From Aporrectodea caliginosa (lineage: Eukaryota > Annelida > Clitellata > Crassiclitellata > Lumbricidae): a DNA stretch of 64,000 bases. Location of the stretch: the NCBI GenBank assembly GCA_020284085.1, contig JACEVL010000146.1, positions 326,001 through 390,000 on the forward strand, read 5' to 3'. Position 1 is the first letter of the stretch. Each line of letters opens with the position of its first letter. A program made the translations under genes and the position numbers. This document shows positions 48,171-57,385 of this stretch, in pieces. The notes below the pieces were generated by a model. It saw only the letters and a list, made by a program, of their open reading frames with translations, did no database searches and was not told where the DNA came from.

Positions 48171-48271
48171 ACAAGCTATTAATTATAAAGATTCGAGAAC
48201 CAAACAAAAATTCAAGATTAGATTTGCCAGAGATTAGCTTCCATACCCAGCGAGAATTGGGGCTACCTTAT

Positions 48272-48287
48272 TTTATTATTTTTTATT
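48272..48287 (-). terminator. Two AATAAA signals after the VPS4-like last exon
   Basis: Minus-strand AATAAA hexamers at 48282-48287 and 48272-48277 lie 50-70 bp beyond the TAA of the last VPS4-like exon. The position supports that exon as terminal. Confidence 0.45.
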
Positions 48288-48340
48288 AAGGTTGTTTATG
48301 TAGTGTCGCTCCTATAATCAAAGGTGCTCACTGTTCTAAC

Positions 48341-48606
48341 TTATTTGATGTTAACCGTCATTACCACAAAAAATATTATCAGTAAGCAAAACAGTGAACA
48401 GAAAACTAGAACAGTCACCAGTGGTCGGCACACGCGTACACATAGAGCCCTACCAACGGACTCCCATCCAACACTGACCACATCATGTTCAGAGTTACTG
48501 GAACAAGTTGTTTTGATATTGTGAGGCGATGACCCATGGTAGCATCCGTGATCCACAATGACATCACCACTTAGCAGTCCTTTGGTAGAAGATGAGGCAC
48601 ATGCGG
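48341..48606 (-). CDS. VPS4-like exon 9 (terminal)
   Basis: After TTCATAG, encodes ACASSSTKGLLSGDVIVDHG, comparable to KTEGYSGADISIIVRD. A non-VPS4 tail follows, with the hydrophobic run PLVTVLVFCSLFCLLIIFFV before TAA. The phase matches exon 8, and AATAAA follows. Confidence 0.5.
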
Positions 48607-48954
48607 CTATGAAAGAATAAGAAAGCACGTTCACACAAAAGATTAATTAAATTAAATGTACATACAAATGGAAGAATTCCTCACAGAGTGCTCACTCTCA
48701 ATCAGACAAGTTTCCTATGTATGTATGTATGAGAACACTTGATACAGCAAATTTTAAGTAACACACAGACGATGTACCTATGACTATAACAGATCTAAAT
48801 AAGTGTGTTTTAAGACAGTTTCATGTTTGAATCAACTCTTCAACATCCTGCAAATACCCGCATCACAACAAGCACATTCAACATTTACAATACAGTAGAA
48901 CTGCAGTTAATACCATACAACTATTTGATATTGCCATCCTTCCAAAAATCAGAA

Positions 48955-49110
48955 GTGCACACGATCATATGACAACATTGATGGCACCGAGCAATTGTCA
49001 TAGAAGGACTTGCTTAAGGTTCTTACATACCGCCCGCCCGAGTGGAGGCTCAAACCCGTACTCTCCGTATTACAGACCAAGCGCTCTAACCAATTGGCCA
49101 CTGTAAACAA
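48955..49110 (-). mobile_element. tRNA-derived SINE, second family (SINE-2), in VPS4-like intron 8
   Basis: On the minus strand it reads GGCCAATTGGTTAGAGCGCT, TGGTCTGTAATACGG and GTACGGGTTTGAGCCTCCAC. The body contains CCTTAAGCAAGTCCTTC and ACAATTGCTCGGTGCCATC, as at 24257-24412. Confidence 0.65.
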
Positions 49111-49525
49111 CAGTAGTTCTTCCCTTGCAGTTCTGATTTGGCTAAGTATTTGGTTTGTTGATTGGATGAATTAGGGTAGGAATACTTGAAGAGGCAAGGC
49201 TTCAGGGAGTGGAAAGCCTGTGGGGTTAGCGCCTCTGAGTAGATATCTTGAAGGGGCGCTATATCAAGTTTCATTGATTGATTGATTGATAAGTACAGGA
49301 GCCTGAGGCAGATGACGGTAGGTCAGTGGCTGTATTGGCGGAGGAACTGAGAATTTACAGAATTCAGAGGGAAGCACTGCACTTTATAAATCTTCTGCAC
49401 TTATTAACAGCGCTTTATAAATATTCATATAAAAATAAAAACTTCAAATCAGCCGAACTGATTTTTATAATTAAGACCCTGTTTTTCGTTCTATTTTTTT
49501 CCAAGGCTGTATGCCTAACACTTGC

Positions 49526-49649
49526 CTGCAGCCAGTTCATCGACACCATCCTCAATCAGGTCTGGACTGCCTTCAGTAATGTCCATCTTACAAAGAAGAC
49601 TTCGATGAGATTCCTCCAATGCTGAGTAGTAGATCATTTTCTCAAATCT
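49526..49649 (-). CDS. VPS4-like exon 8
   Basis: Encodes FEKMIYYSALEESHRSLLCK, then MDITEGSPDLIEDGVDELAA. This aligns with the [20 protein letters not shown] and ELAR part of VPS4. The donor CAG followed by GCAAGT is again GC type. The left boundary is unresolved: an acceptor before GCTACTTTTGTC (49731) enters in the right phase but runs into TGA at 49642-49644, one base out of frame with FEKM. Confidence 0.65.
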
Positions 49650-49960
49650 TAAATATTACAACAGCAGTTACCAAATCAGGCAAACATTGCAGTCCAAGAT
49701 TCAATAATAACGCAGTGAAGACAAAAGTAGCCTACAGAGTTTGGGAAGAGATTAATCATACAATAAGTCAAAGCGAATGGTGAAAATTTTTTATGATGCA
49801 ATGATAATTACCACAGGAGATTTAGAAATTCAATAGGGCTGTGTTGTAACGGCTGTTGTAACAAGTTGTGATATTGCCAACTTGAGTTTGAATAAACGAA
49901 TTTGATTGATTGTGTGAAATTAGAAGAGATTTTCTGGTAATTATGATCTAGCCTACTCAC

Positions 49961-50074
49961 TACTACGACACTGTTATCATAACGCACACGTCCCTGCCAC
50001 ACGACATTAGTAGTAACTTCAATCATGCCTGCGTCCAATGCACAAGGGTGACAAGGCACGAAACGCTGGTTCAC
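49961..50074 (-). CDS. VPS4-like exon 7
   Basis: Encodes VNQRFVPCHPCALDAGMIEV, then TTNVVWQGRVRYDNSVVV. The second half aligns with RIKTEFLVQMQGVGNDNDGV of VPS4. GTGAGT donor, phase 0. Confidence 0.68.
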
Positions 50075-50457
50075 CTAAACCATGCCACATTCATGTCACT
50101 TTTCAGATTAGGGGTCTTAGACACAGAGGAGAGGAAGCCTATGGTGGATAAGCAATAATGGTCGCTTCAATTGAAATCATAGTCGACAATCCTAATTCAT
50201 TGGATCAGCTCATTTGAAATCTGGAAGGTTTAGATAGATGATGAAGGGAAGAGATTGCAATTTAGTGATTGAGACAAGGTGACATGACCCACCTGCTACG
50301 TAGTTCAGCATCTAAATTCATTAGACTGCTGCTCGATCGAGCAATAACAAAGTTTTGAATACACCCATCTGCTGTTACATTACTTCTTTTCGCAGTCAAA
50401 GAATATATTAAATAGAGCATTTCAGTGAAGTCCTGTTCAGAAATTCATGGTACTTGC

Positions 50458-50575
50458 CTTGTAACACGGAGCTGCAGAACTCAGCCGACAGAGGCAGAAA
50501 CGGTCAATGTCATTGATGAAGAGGACGCACGGCTTCATCTGACGGGCCAATTGAAACAAACGCTGTACCACTAAC
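50458..50575 (-). CDS. VPS4-like exon 6 (degenerate Walker B)
   Basis: Encodes LVVQRLFQLARQMKPCVLFI, then NDIDRFCLCRL and SSAAPCYK. This aligns with [20 protein letters not shown] and DEVDSLCGSR of VPS4. The donor is AAG followed by GCAAGT, a consensus GC splice donor. Confidence 0.82.
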
Positions 50576-50599
50576 CTACAGTATACACAAAGATAACAT

Positions 50600-50890
50600 A
50601 TTGTACCCCAGTATCTTCTCTGCCCAGGCTCTTCGGTCCTCGGCCCACGGTCACTTGGTTGTCCCACGGGTGCGTACTTCTACGGCCCAGTCTATACTCT
50701 ATAGGAGTTTCGCAATTGTGGGCCCTACTAGCTGGAACTGGTTGCTTCAGTCCCTCCGGGCCGACCTTTTTCTATTTCTTTTGACCATTTCCGCAAGCGC
50801 CTGAAGACCTCTCTCTTTACTAGTGAAGACACTGGCCCGGGTCAGGAGCGCCTCTGATCTTGAGTGGCGCTATATAAATATACGATTACG
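50600..50890 (+). mobile_element. Non-LTR retrotransposon 3' end (family A), longest copy
   Basis: Encodes YRSFAIVGPTSWNWLLQSLR, then (frame changed) FRKRLKTSLFTSED, the usual end of CR1/L2-like ORF2. The non-coding tail is GAGTGGCGCTATATAAATAT, then ACGATTACGATC. It lies antisense in intron 6 of the VPS4-like gene, beginning close to exon 6. Confidence 0.7.
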
Positions 50891-51101
50891 ATCTAGTAAA
50901 CAGTTAAAAGTATAACATTGTAACAATGTTTTAATGAGGGACAGAGTTGACCCTGAATACATGGCTTCGCCATAATCAACCCTTGAGCATATATGAATGC
51001 ATGCATGATGGTCGTAGGTGACAGAAGCACTTTCGACATATAGGCCCTACTCTTCTCACAGCTACGAAGCCAGATGAATTGGCTTTTCCTGGGGTTCAGC
51101 T

Positions 51102-51239
51102 CAGAGGCGAAAATCTATACATAACTTTGGGGGGGACAGAGTACCTACGAGGGCCGGATTTTGGGGGGGGGACAGCAGGGCTTAAGTCAAAACTTTGGGG
51201 GGACTGTCCCCCTCTGTCCCCCCATGATTTACGCCACTG
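51102..51239. mobile_element. 138-bp hAT-type MITE
   Basis: The ends CAGAGGCG and CGCCACTG are near-inverted, flanked by identical 8-bp GTTCAGCT (51094-51101 and 51240-51247). The interior is G-tract rich (GGGGGGGACAG). Confidence 0.8.
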
Positions 51240-51364
51240 GTTCAGCTGGAGGCAGTTGGACGACATCCAGGAACATAACTCCTCAAATGTCTGAAGCATT
51301 TTTCCGCCAAGGAGTAGCTTCTACGTCTGGGTCATGAATGTGAGCCTAGGTATCATGTTTCATA

Positions 51365-51530
51365 TACCAACATGGGCGTATTTAGGGAGGGGCTTACGAG
51401 TTCAATCACCCCTCCCCAAAAATAACCCCTCTTTTTTAAATAAACACAGTTGACTTTTCAAAACTGACCTCATACTTTGCAACTATGTCCAATGGAACCC
51501 CGAAATTGTTTCCTAGCTATGCTACTGTAT
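51365..51530 (+). mobile_element. Unclassified dispersed repeat, copy 2
   Basis: Inverted relative of 47650-47830, sharing CATGGGCGTATTT, GTCCAATGG and GAAATTGTTTCCTAGCTATG. Orientation is given relative to copy 1. Confidence 0.55.
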
Positions 51531-51589
51531 ACCAGTATGTATATTTATATGGTATATATATATATCTTAGGTAAATAATAGCTTCCTAC

Positions 51590-51702
51590 CTTTTACCTCG
51601 TTTCCTGGAGAAGAGTTTGGTGGATGCAAAGTACAGGAACTGCGAGCAGCCTGCCTCCTTTGCAAATGCTTTGACGAGATGACACTTGTCCACTCCAAAC
51701 TC
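51590..51702 (-). CDS. VPS4-like exon 5 (degenerate Walker A)
   Basis: Encodes EFGVDKCHLVKAFAKEAGCS, then QFLYFASTKLFSRKRGK. PPGTGKS is replaced by EFGVDKC, and the pore-loop KWLGE by RKRGK. An alternative donor at 51596 would shorten it by 7 bp and need a different exon 6 acceptor. Confidence 0.78.
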
Positions 51703-51824
51703 CTAAAAATGGAAGAAAACAAAGTTCTGAACGACCTAGTGGTATTGTTCTGTGTATTCAAGGTTCTCATTCAACATTGCCAACTGAAACCAAGGTCTTT
51801 TCTGCCAGAGCCAAAACACCTATT

Positions 51825-52075
51825 TCTAGTGGCTAGCATTCTGGACTGTTAAACAAGAGGTTGGGACTTGGGAGTTCAAATCCCTGCCATGGCAGAAATT
51901 TGCTCCGAGTAAACTAACTCAGCTATAATGAGTAACTAACCGTACACTGTCTGTGGGAAGATCACGTGGAGAGGGAGAGGACTGGCCATCTGCGCTCATA
52001 TGACAAGGCTAAGAATTTAATTGAAGTTGCTAACGATTCATACCCAAGGCTGATGATCAGGTAAGCTTAAGCGAC
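51825..52075 (+). mobile_element. tRNA-derived SINE (SINE-1) in VPS4-like intron 4
   Basis: TTTCTAGTGGCTAGCATTCT, GGACTGTTAAACAAGAGG and GGGAGTTCAAATCCCTGCCA form the head. Body and tail are present; a CATCATCAT microsatellite follows (52085-52145). Confidence 0.7.
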
Positions 52076-52219
52076 CATTCATTATCGTTATCATCACCAT
52101 CAACATCATCAACATCATCATCGTCATCATCATCATCATCATAGCACTTATAGTTAAAGCTGGAATAAGAAAATTTAGAGTTAAAACTAATGTTCTGTTC
52201 ACTGCGTTAATTTTCTAAC

Positions 52220-52254
52220 CCCAATCAACAGCACATTTTCAGGTTTTCTCTTGC
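52220..52254 (-). CDS. VPS4-like exon 4 (35-bp microexon)
   Basis: Between TATTTCAG and GTTAG, encodes KRKPENVLLIG, which corresponds to GKRTPWRGILLFG of VPS4. Its 35 bp restores the phase between exons 3 and 5 exactly. Confidence 0.75.
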
Positions 52255-52389
52255 CTGAAATAAAATCAACCAGAAACTAAATTAGATCAGAATCAAAGAA
52301 TCACTTTATGGACGTTAGACTTTATTAAATAAAAATTAGTTCATCTGGAAGTTAATGAAGGTCAAAAGGTCAACGACTGGAACAGTCAT

Positions 52390-52610
52390 CACTTAATTGC
52401 AGGCTTTTGCAAAGATTGAACTCTCAGAAGATCACCCTCCTCTCACGCCCGTCAATCTCAACACATCCCCACTCACTCTTTGTGCTGCAGCTTTCGACTC
52501 CAGACTGAAAACCGGACTTTTCAGGCTCTCCTATATATCCTGGTTCTGCTCCGGAACCACCCAAAGATGGAATCAGGATAGGATTTGTGCAAAAGGAGTG
52601 TTTTAAGTTT
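52390..52610 (+). mobile_element. LINE ORF C-terminus remnant (family B) in VPS4-like intron 3
   Basis: Encodes AFDSRLKTGLFRLSYIS, comparable with SRLKAKLFKLSYPDS at 59520, followed by decayed sequence. Confidence 0.5.
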
Positions 52611-52756
52611 TGAGTGAGAGACTTGGTGCAGAGATACGCAAGAGGTGAGGTTGTGTCATTTTGGTGAGTTTGTGATGTGGATCAGATATAATTGTCATAA
52701 TTCCGGGGACTTCACCACAATGATTTCTACCATATCATCATGCTGTCGCCTAAGCT

Positions 52757-52901
52757 CAGAGGCAAAAGTCTGCATATAACTTTGAGGGGAAGGTTTTTCT
52801 GGGGTCGGAATTGTTTGCATAGTTGAGGGGGACAGTTCCCACCAAAGTCAAAACCAAAGGCGCACAGACCAAGACCTCTGACCCCGTGATTTACGCCACT
52901 G
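52757..52901. mobile_element. 145-bp hAT-type MITE
   Basis: Same family as 51102-51239: starts CAGAGGCAAAAGTCTGCATA and ends GTGATTTACGCCACTG. Flanked by CCTAAGCT (52749-52756) and CCTAAGTT (52902-52909), an 8-bp duplication with one mismatch. Confidence 0.78.
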
Positions 52902-53005
52902 CCTAAGTTTGACCTGAGACCAAGACCAAGACCGCCCTAAAGACCTAGATTTTGACCAAGACCGGCACATTCGAAACGAGACCAAAACAACCTGGTTCTT
53001 AGACT

Positions 53006-53370
53006 TGATTTGATACAGGGCTGATCGATGTAGAATCCCTGGTCACTCCCTGTGCTGCAGCTTTTGTATGGCACTGAGAAATGTCGGCTTATCTATCTCA
53101 TTAGCCTACTTTACATTGAAAGTGTATTAGTGTAACAAGCTCTTAAAATTCATACTTCTTTCTCTTGTAACCAAATGTTTACTGTTATAAATGTTACCTG
53201 TATAAAAACTAATTGATTGTTTGATTGAAACGGATCGATGCAACCTGATATTAGACTTGATTTGATACAATGCAAGCTGGTCTCCCTGACGCGGCTTTTA
53301 GAAATTGAATGCAGAGAAATTCGGTTTATCAGAGATTAGCCACTTTACATTGAAGGTTAAATGCTCTACA
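53006..53370 (+). mobile_element. Two LINE 3' tails (family B) in VPS4-like intron 3
   Basis: Copies at about 53006-53120 and 53225-53370 share GATTTGATACA, GAGAAAT(G/T)CGG and CTTTACATTGAA with the tails at 1838-1925 and 59700-59790. Confidence 0.5.
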
Positions 53371-53411
53371 AAGTCATACTTCCAAAAGTTACCGTAGGTG
53401 TTTGAGCTCAC

Positions 53412-53531
53412 CTGTGAACAGATATGGAAACTTAATCTGAAAGTGGATGACTTCTAAACGCCTCTTCCATGTATCTTCAACACCAACCACGTCATCCCAA
53501 TTCACATTTGGTCTTTCTATCACCTCACAGT
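53412..53531 (-). CDS. VPS4-like exon 3 (linker to AAA domain)
   Basis: Encodes CEVIERPNVNWDDVVGVEDT, then WKRRLEVIHFQIKFPYLFT. The pattern VIERPNVxWxDVxGxE and IKFPxLFTG is characteristic of VPS4. Clean acceptor ATATAG and donor GTGAGC; phase 1 on both sides. Confidence 0.88.
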
Positions 53532-54447
53532 CTATATGTACAACAAAAATCCTTTCAAATAAACATTATATTTAGTTATTTACTATATAATACGTCTGCC
53601 CTGGTTGCTAGTTGTAGGACTTGTCGGTGGTAAGCATCCATTCTCCTTGTAGTTAAACAATAACAAACAACAGTAACTCATTATAATAGTGTCTGAGAGC
53701 CACATTAAGAACCACCTCGTTCACCATGGTTCTTTTTAACAAGTTTTTTTCCTACAGGTAAGCCAATTTAGGACCAGGGATCCGTTGGGACCAGAACGCA
53801 CTGGAACGACGTTCCGTTTCTTTTTTGACGATCGGAACGCCGTACCAGTAAAAGTGTCTAGATTAACATGGCGCCTGAAGCAGACGTTCCGGTACTTTTT
53901 TGTTTAGGATGGGATCGATGTTTAGGACCCATTATATAGGCCTACTGTAAATAATGTGTGACTGAAAGTATGAAGGTCGTTGGAGATTGCCAGGCGTACA
54001 CTAAACTTAATGTGTACCTGTATAAAACTAATTGTTTGATTGACGGATCGACGGATTGATATTGACTTGTAAAAATCAACATTAAATCAGTGCAGTTTAC
54101 AAGAAGCAAGTGCAGACATTGAAGCAGAGGTTAATGGGTTGCAGAACTCCACTAAATCACCCAAAAGTGGCCCGACAGACCTAGTTAGGGCTCGGCTGAC
54201 CAATGTACAATGTTACTATCTGGCAACTGTACGAGTTGCTTTTATTTTATATGTAACAGCATTATAAAATCATATAAAAGACAGAAAATACGCTGCGAAA
54301 AGAACACTGTGTCATTGAGAAGTATTGTAATTGTGAGTAGAGAACCCCAGTTCAAAAAGGGTGAGGTACACCGTACTGCAGGTATCCCGCAATCCGCAAA
54401 TATTAGGCATATATGATGTTCATAAAATTTAATAGGTTATATATCAC

Positions 54448-54562
54448 CTGAAAAAACATGTAGATAGTACTTCACTGCATCGAGGGAGAAGCTCTGTGCA
54501 TTCAAATAATTCCAAGCATTTTGCTCTAATTCCTCTGCTTTGATTGCCAACTGAGAAGCCCT
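54448..54562 (-). CDS. VPS4-like exon 2 (MIT domain)
   Basis: Between ATGTACAG and GTGATA sites, encodes RASQLAIKAEELEQNAWNYL and then NAQSFSLDAVKYYLHVFS. This corresponds to MIT helices 1 and 2. Phase 1 donor. Confidence 0.8.
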
Positions 54563-55852
54563 CTGTACATTTCGAACATGATAACAATTTATAAGTAAAT
54601 GTAGTTGTAAACAAATTAGGTAACTAAAAAACAACTGAAAGAGGACAAAATGAGAAACCCTCTACATGGGATCACAAAGGTTGCCATTGCATTTAGATGG
54701 ACTCTTGAGTACCTCTGAAAGTTACTACAAGTATCAGTATTGCATACTGCCCAACAACGCAAACCATAGTCATATCATCTGCTCTTGGGTAATATTGGGC
54801 ATGGCAATTGCTTGTTAAATGCAGCAGTCATAACTTAAATATTCTAAAGCACTAGCTATAGGCCCAGATGACAAGTCAATTCATGAGCCCTGTATCCAGT
54901 CAGAGAGATGGAGTCAAGAGATACCATAATTACGTTGCCAGGGAGACCAGATAGAGAAGATGGAGCTGTTGCTGTGGGTTGTTTAGGTTAAGAGAAATGG
55001 CTGTATTACCAATAGTCCTTATAGAAAGTCTTCCTGATATATTGCTTGTGTCCATGCATTCACTGTATATCTAGACTGGATTAAAAGCAATTCAGTGCAT
55101 TTATATAGCGCCTATTTAAATATCCAATCAAAACTCTGTCAGTAGGCTCATATGCATCACATGTTGACATATTGTCATAAGGAACTCTTATGGGTCCCAT
55201 CAAATTTTTATGAGCATGCTAATAGCGAAGTGGACCAAAATCTGCCCATGTCACAACAATATTACTTCTTCTATTCAAATAAGCAACTGTACGGTAGCAA
55301 ACTATTATTGCTCTATATAAACATATTCATTTACATACACACCCTGTTAATAAAGTGAACTATAATTATATAGGATATATTATTTACTACTTGCATTGAA
55401 ATCGTTCATTGTTGCTGACGTATTTATCCAAATCTCCATCGAATAAAGACCTTATAACTAATAGGCCTACACAGCGTTGAACGTGGGTGGGAACGTGTGG
55501 GAACGGCGTTCCCACTGTTCTCGAAATTCTTTGCTTGCGTTCCCTCTGCTCACCATGCATGATGCAGTGGAACCCTGGTAACATATGCGTTCCAATAAAA
55601 CTCTTCCTCGGAGTTCCCACTGCTCACCCAAACCACTTTAACCACTGCTAATACTTAAATGTAAATCTCCAAATCTTTAACGTCAAGTCAACCATACAAT
55701 AAATTAGATTTTATAAGCGTCTGTAGGCCTATGCATACAGAAACTCGAGCGTGTTCACTTCCACATTTCATAAAGTAAACAAAATCATGTAGCACACTCC
55801 GATCTATGATATTAAACAAATTCACTGAAGAATTAGACAAGAAAACTCTTAC

Positions 55853-55882
55853 TTGGTAAACGATCGTTCCGGTCCAAGACAT
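55853..55882 (-). CDS. VPS4-like exon 1
   Basis: ATG at 55882 encodes MSWTGTIVYQ, then a GTAAGAG donor (phase 0). Chosen because phase and position fit the MIT exon. It is short, so less certain. Confidence 0.6.
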
Positions 55883-56089
55883 TTAGTTTGATTCCAATCG
55901 TTAAGTTCGCAGTTTATTACACGTTAGCCAACTTAAAGAATGTCAACGCGTGCGCTTTTAGCAGAGGCTTGTCTTTAAAGGTTCAATAATATTATACACG
56001 TGATTGGAAAGTCCCTGTTAAAATTATTTTGAGCGTGTATGCACCGCAGTGCCTCTGGCGATCAGAAAGTATCACGTTTTGTTTACTTA
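55883..56089 (-). promoter_or_regulatory. Upstream region of the VPS4-like gene
   Basis: No clear TATA box near the ATG, and no downstream element recognised. CACGTG near 55997 is the only notable word. Confidence 0.25.
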
Positions 56090-56265
56090 ACGAATCGTGA
56101 GCGTAATCTTAATCTCGATAATTATTTCTTACAGCGTCCAAAAGAGTCGCGGGAACTAGCTTAACACAGGCGCTTAATCAAAGTAAAATCGACAAGCGGG
56201 GTGGATGGGTGGTGGTAAACCGGCTCCAGGTCAATATCCAAAGGGGTAAGGCAGGCAGAATGTAT
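56090..56265 (-). mobile_element. Non-LTR retrotransposon 3' end (family A)
   Basis: On the minus strand: CTTACCCCTTTGGATATTGA, CCTGGAGCCGGTTTACC, AAGCGCCTGTGTTAAGC, TTTTGGACGCTGTAAG, then GAGATTAAGATTACG. The plus-strand flank continues into ACTTACTTACTT and GTTTAGTTTAGT tracts. Confidence 0.6.
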
Positions 56266-56279
56266 GGTTTCAATAAAGG

Positions 56280-56324
56280 ATATACTTACTTACTTACTTA
56301 CTTAGTTTAGTTTTAGTTTAGTTT

Positions 56325-56419
<95 letters not shown>

Positions 56420-56431
56420 CGTCGTGTGTGT
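56280..56431. repeat. ACTT, TTTAG and GT repeats
   Basis: ACTT units, then GTTTAGTTTAG, then about 100 bp of GT with GC interruptions. Confidence 0.95.
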
Positions 56432-57219
56432 GTTTTTGTGCGTGAAGAAATTTACGAATAAGTATATTTTCAAGGTAAACACTGCCTGCAGATGGAAAAC
56501 ATCATAATATTATTAAGCTTTCATACTATTGTTGCTAGATCTAACATTCGTCGCTTCACAACCATGGAATAGGCCTATATGGCTGCAAATAAAAAAGGTT
56601 GATTGAAAATTTGAAGCGTTGCGACATCTGTCGGTTGGAGTATACAATTCATTATTTTTGCACGACTTTCCATTCTTGTATATTCATAGAGATTCAATTC
56701 CAAAACGCATGCGTCATGACTCATGATCCATTCTATGAAAAGGTTCACGGCTTCATTAGAAACCAGCTTGGACAAAACTGGGTCAACCTGTATTCCTTTA
56801 GCAAACATATTTTTGGCTCAGCGCAACGAAAAGCTTTTGTTGTGTAGGTCTATAACAATGCTTGTGTAATTAAATTCGACATAGGAATTTCACGTGCAAA
56901 GTTTATGATCAGATAAAAGATGCCAAGTCATGGTCATCAGGTAGCCTAGGCCTACATAGCTGACTAGGGAACTATTTTACGTAGGCCTAGTGGATCCGTT
57001 AACGCCCCGGAGTCAGAACTTGTCTATATATTGCTTAGAAGAAACTGTGTTGAGTCCTCTGCCAAGAAAAATATTTTGTTTATTTGTTGAATCGAATCAA
57101 CTTACATGACCAAAATATCTGATAATTTTAGAAGCACTTGCACTGATGAGAAATGTCGCCCTGAACAGGTAGCATTGGAGTGAAAGTGAGCAGGGATTTC
57201 TAATTCATACTATCGATGG
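56432..57219. other. Intergenic, no recognisable gene
   Basis: Opposed overlapping open frames of about 80 codons (56575-56847) lack recognisable domains. Confidence 0.4.
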
Positions 57220-57385
57220 CTAGCGGAGTCTCTTGCTTGGGGACCGCGGGGTTCGATCCCCTCCCGAGGATAAGATCATGAACCTAGGGTTTCGTTACGC
57301 TATAGGTCCGCTCAGTCAAAACAAAATCGATAGGCAGGTAAGGTCAGGATCGGTTCCAGGTCAAGAACCAAAGCTGGCTACGATG
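57220..57385. repeat. tRNA-like head plus LINE family A body fragment
   Basis: TAGCGGAGTCTCTTGCTTGG and CGGGGTTCGATCCCCTCCCG form A- and B-box-like motifs with a perfect 4-bp T-stem. The remaining arms do not fold as a tRNA. It is followed by GTCAAAACAAAATCGATAGG and GGTTCCAGGTCAAGAACC, the minus-oriented family A body. Confidence 0.5.

Larger units (their letters stand above)
48341..55882 (-). pseudogene. VPS4-like MIT-AAA ATPase, catalytically degenerate (pseudoenzyme or decaying gene)
   Basis: VPS4 is the AAA ATPase that disassembles ESCRT-III. Minus-strand exons: 55853-55882, 54448-54562, 53412-53531, 52220-52254, 51590-51702, 50458-50575, 49961-50074, 49526 to about 49649 (perhaps from 49731), and 48341-48606. 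Phases agree from exon 1 to exon 7 and from 8 to 9. Recognisable in order: MIT helices 1-2 (ASQLAIKAEELEQNAWNYLN, DAVKYYLHV); VIERPNVNWDDVVGVE and IKFPYLFTGKRKP, matching the VPS4 linker and AAA start; Walker A position GVDKC instead of GTGKS (residues 103-107); LFQLARQMKPCVLFINDID, where Walker B has IND instead of IDE (158-160); FEKMIY for the RFEKRIY block. MIT helix 3 and the VPS4 C-terminus are not seen. Exons 7 and 8 do not join in frame. ATP hydrolysis looks impossible; a living pseudoenzyme or a decaying gene both fit. Confidence 0.78.

Noticed and set aside
56575..56847. Opposed 77- and 82-codon frames as a gene
   Set aside because: Both strands are open over the same stretch, and there is no domain, splice support or conserved motif.
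57220..57290. tRNA gene
   Set aside because: Only the T-arm pairs; no acceptor or D-arm.
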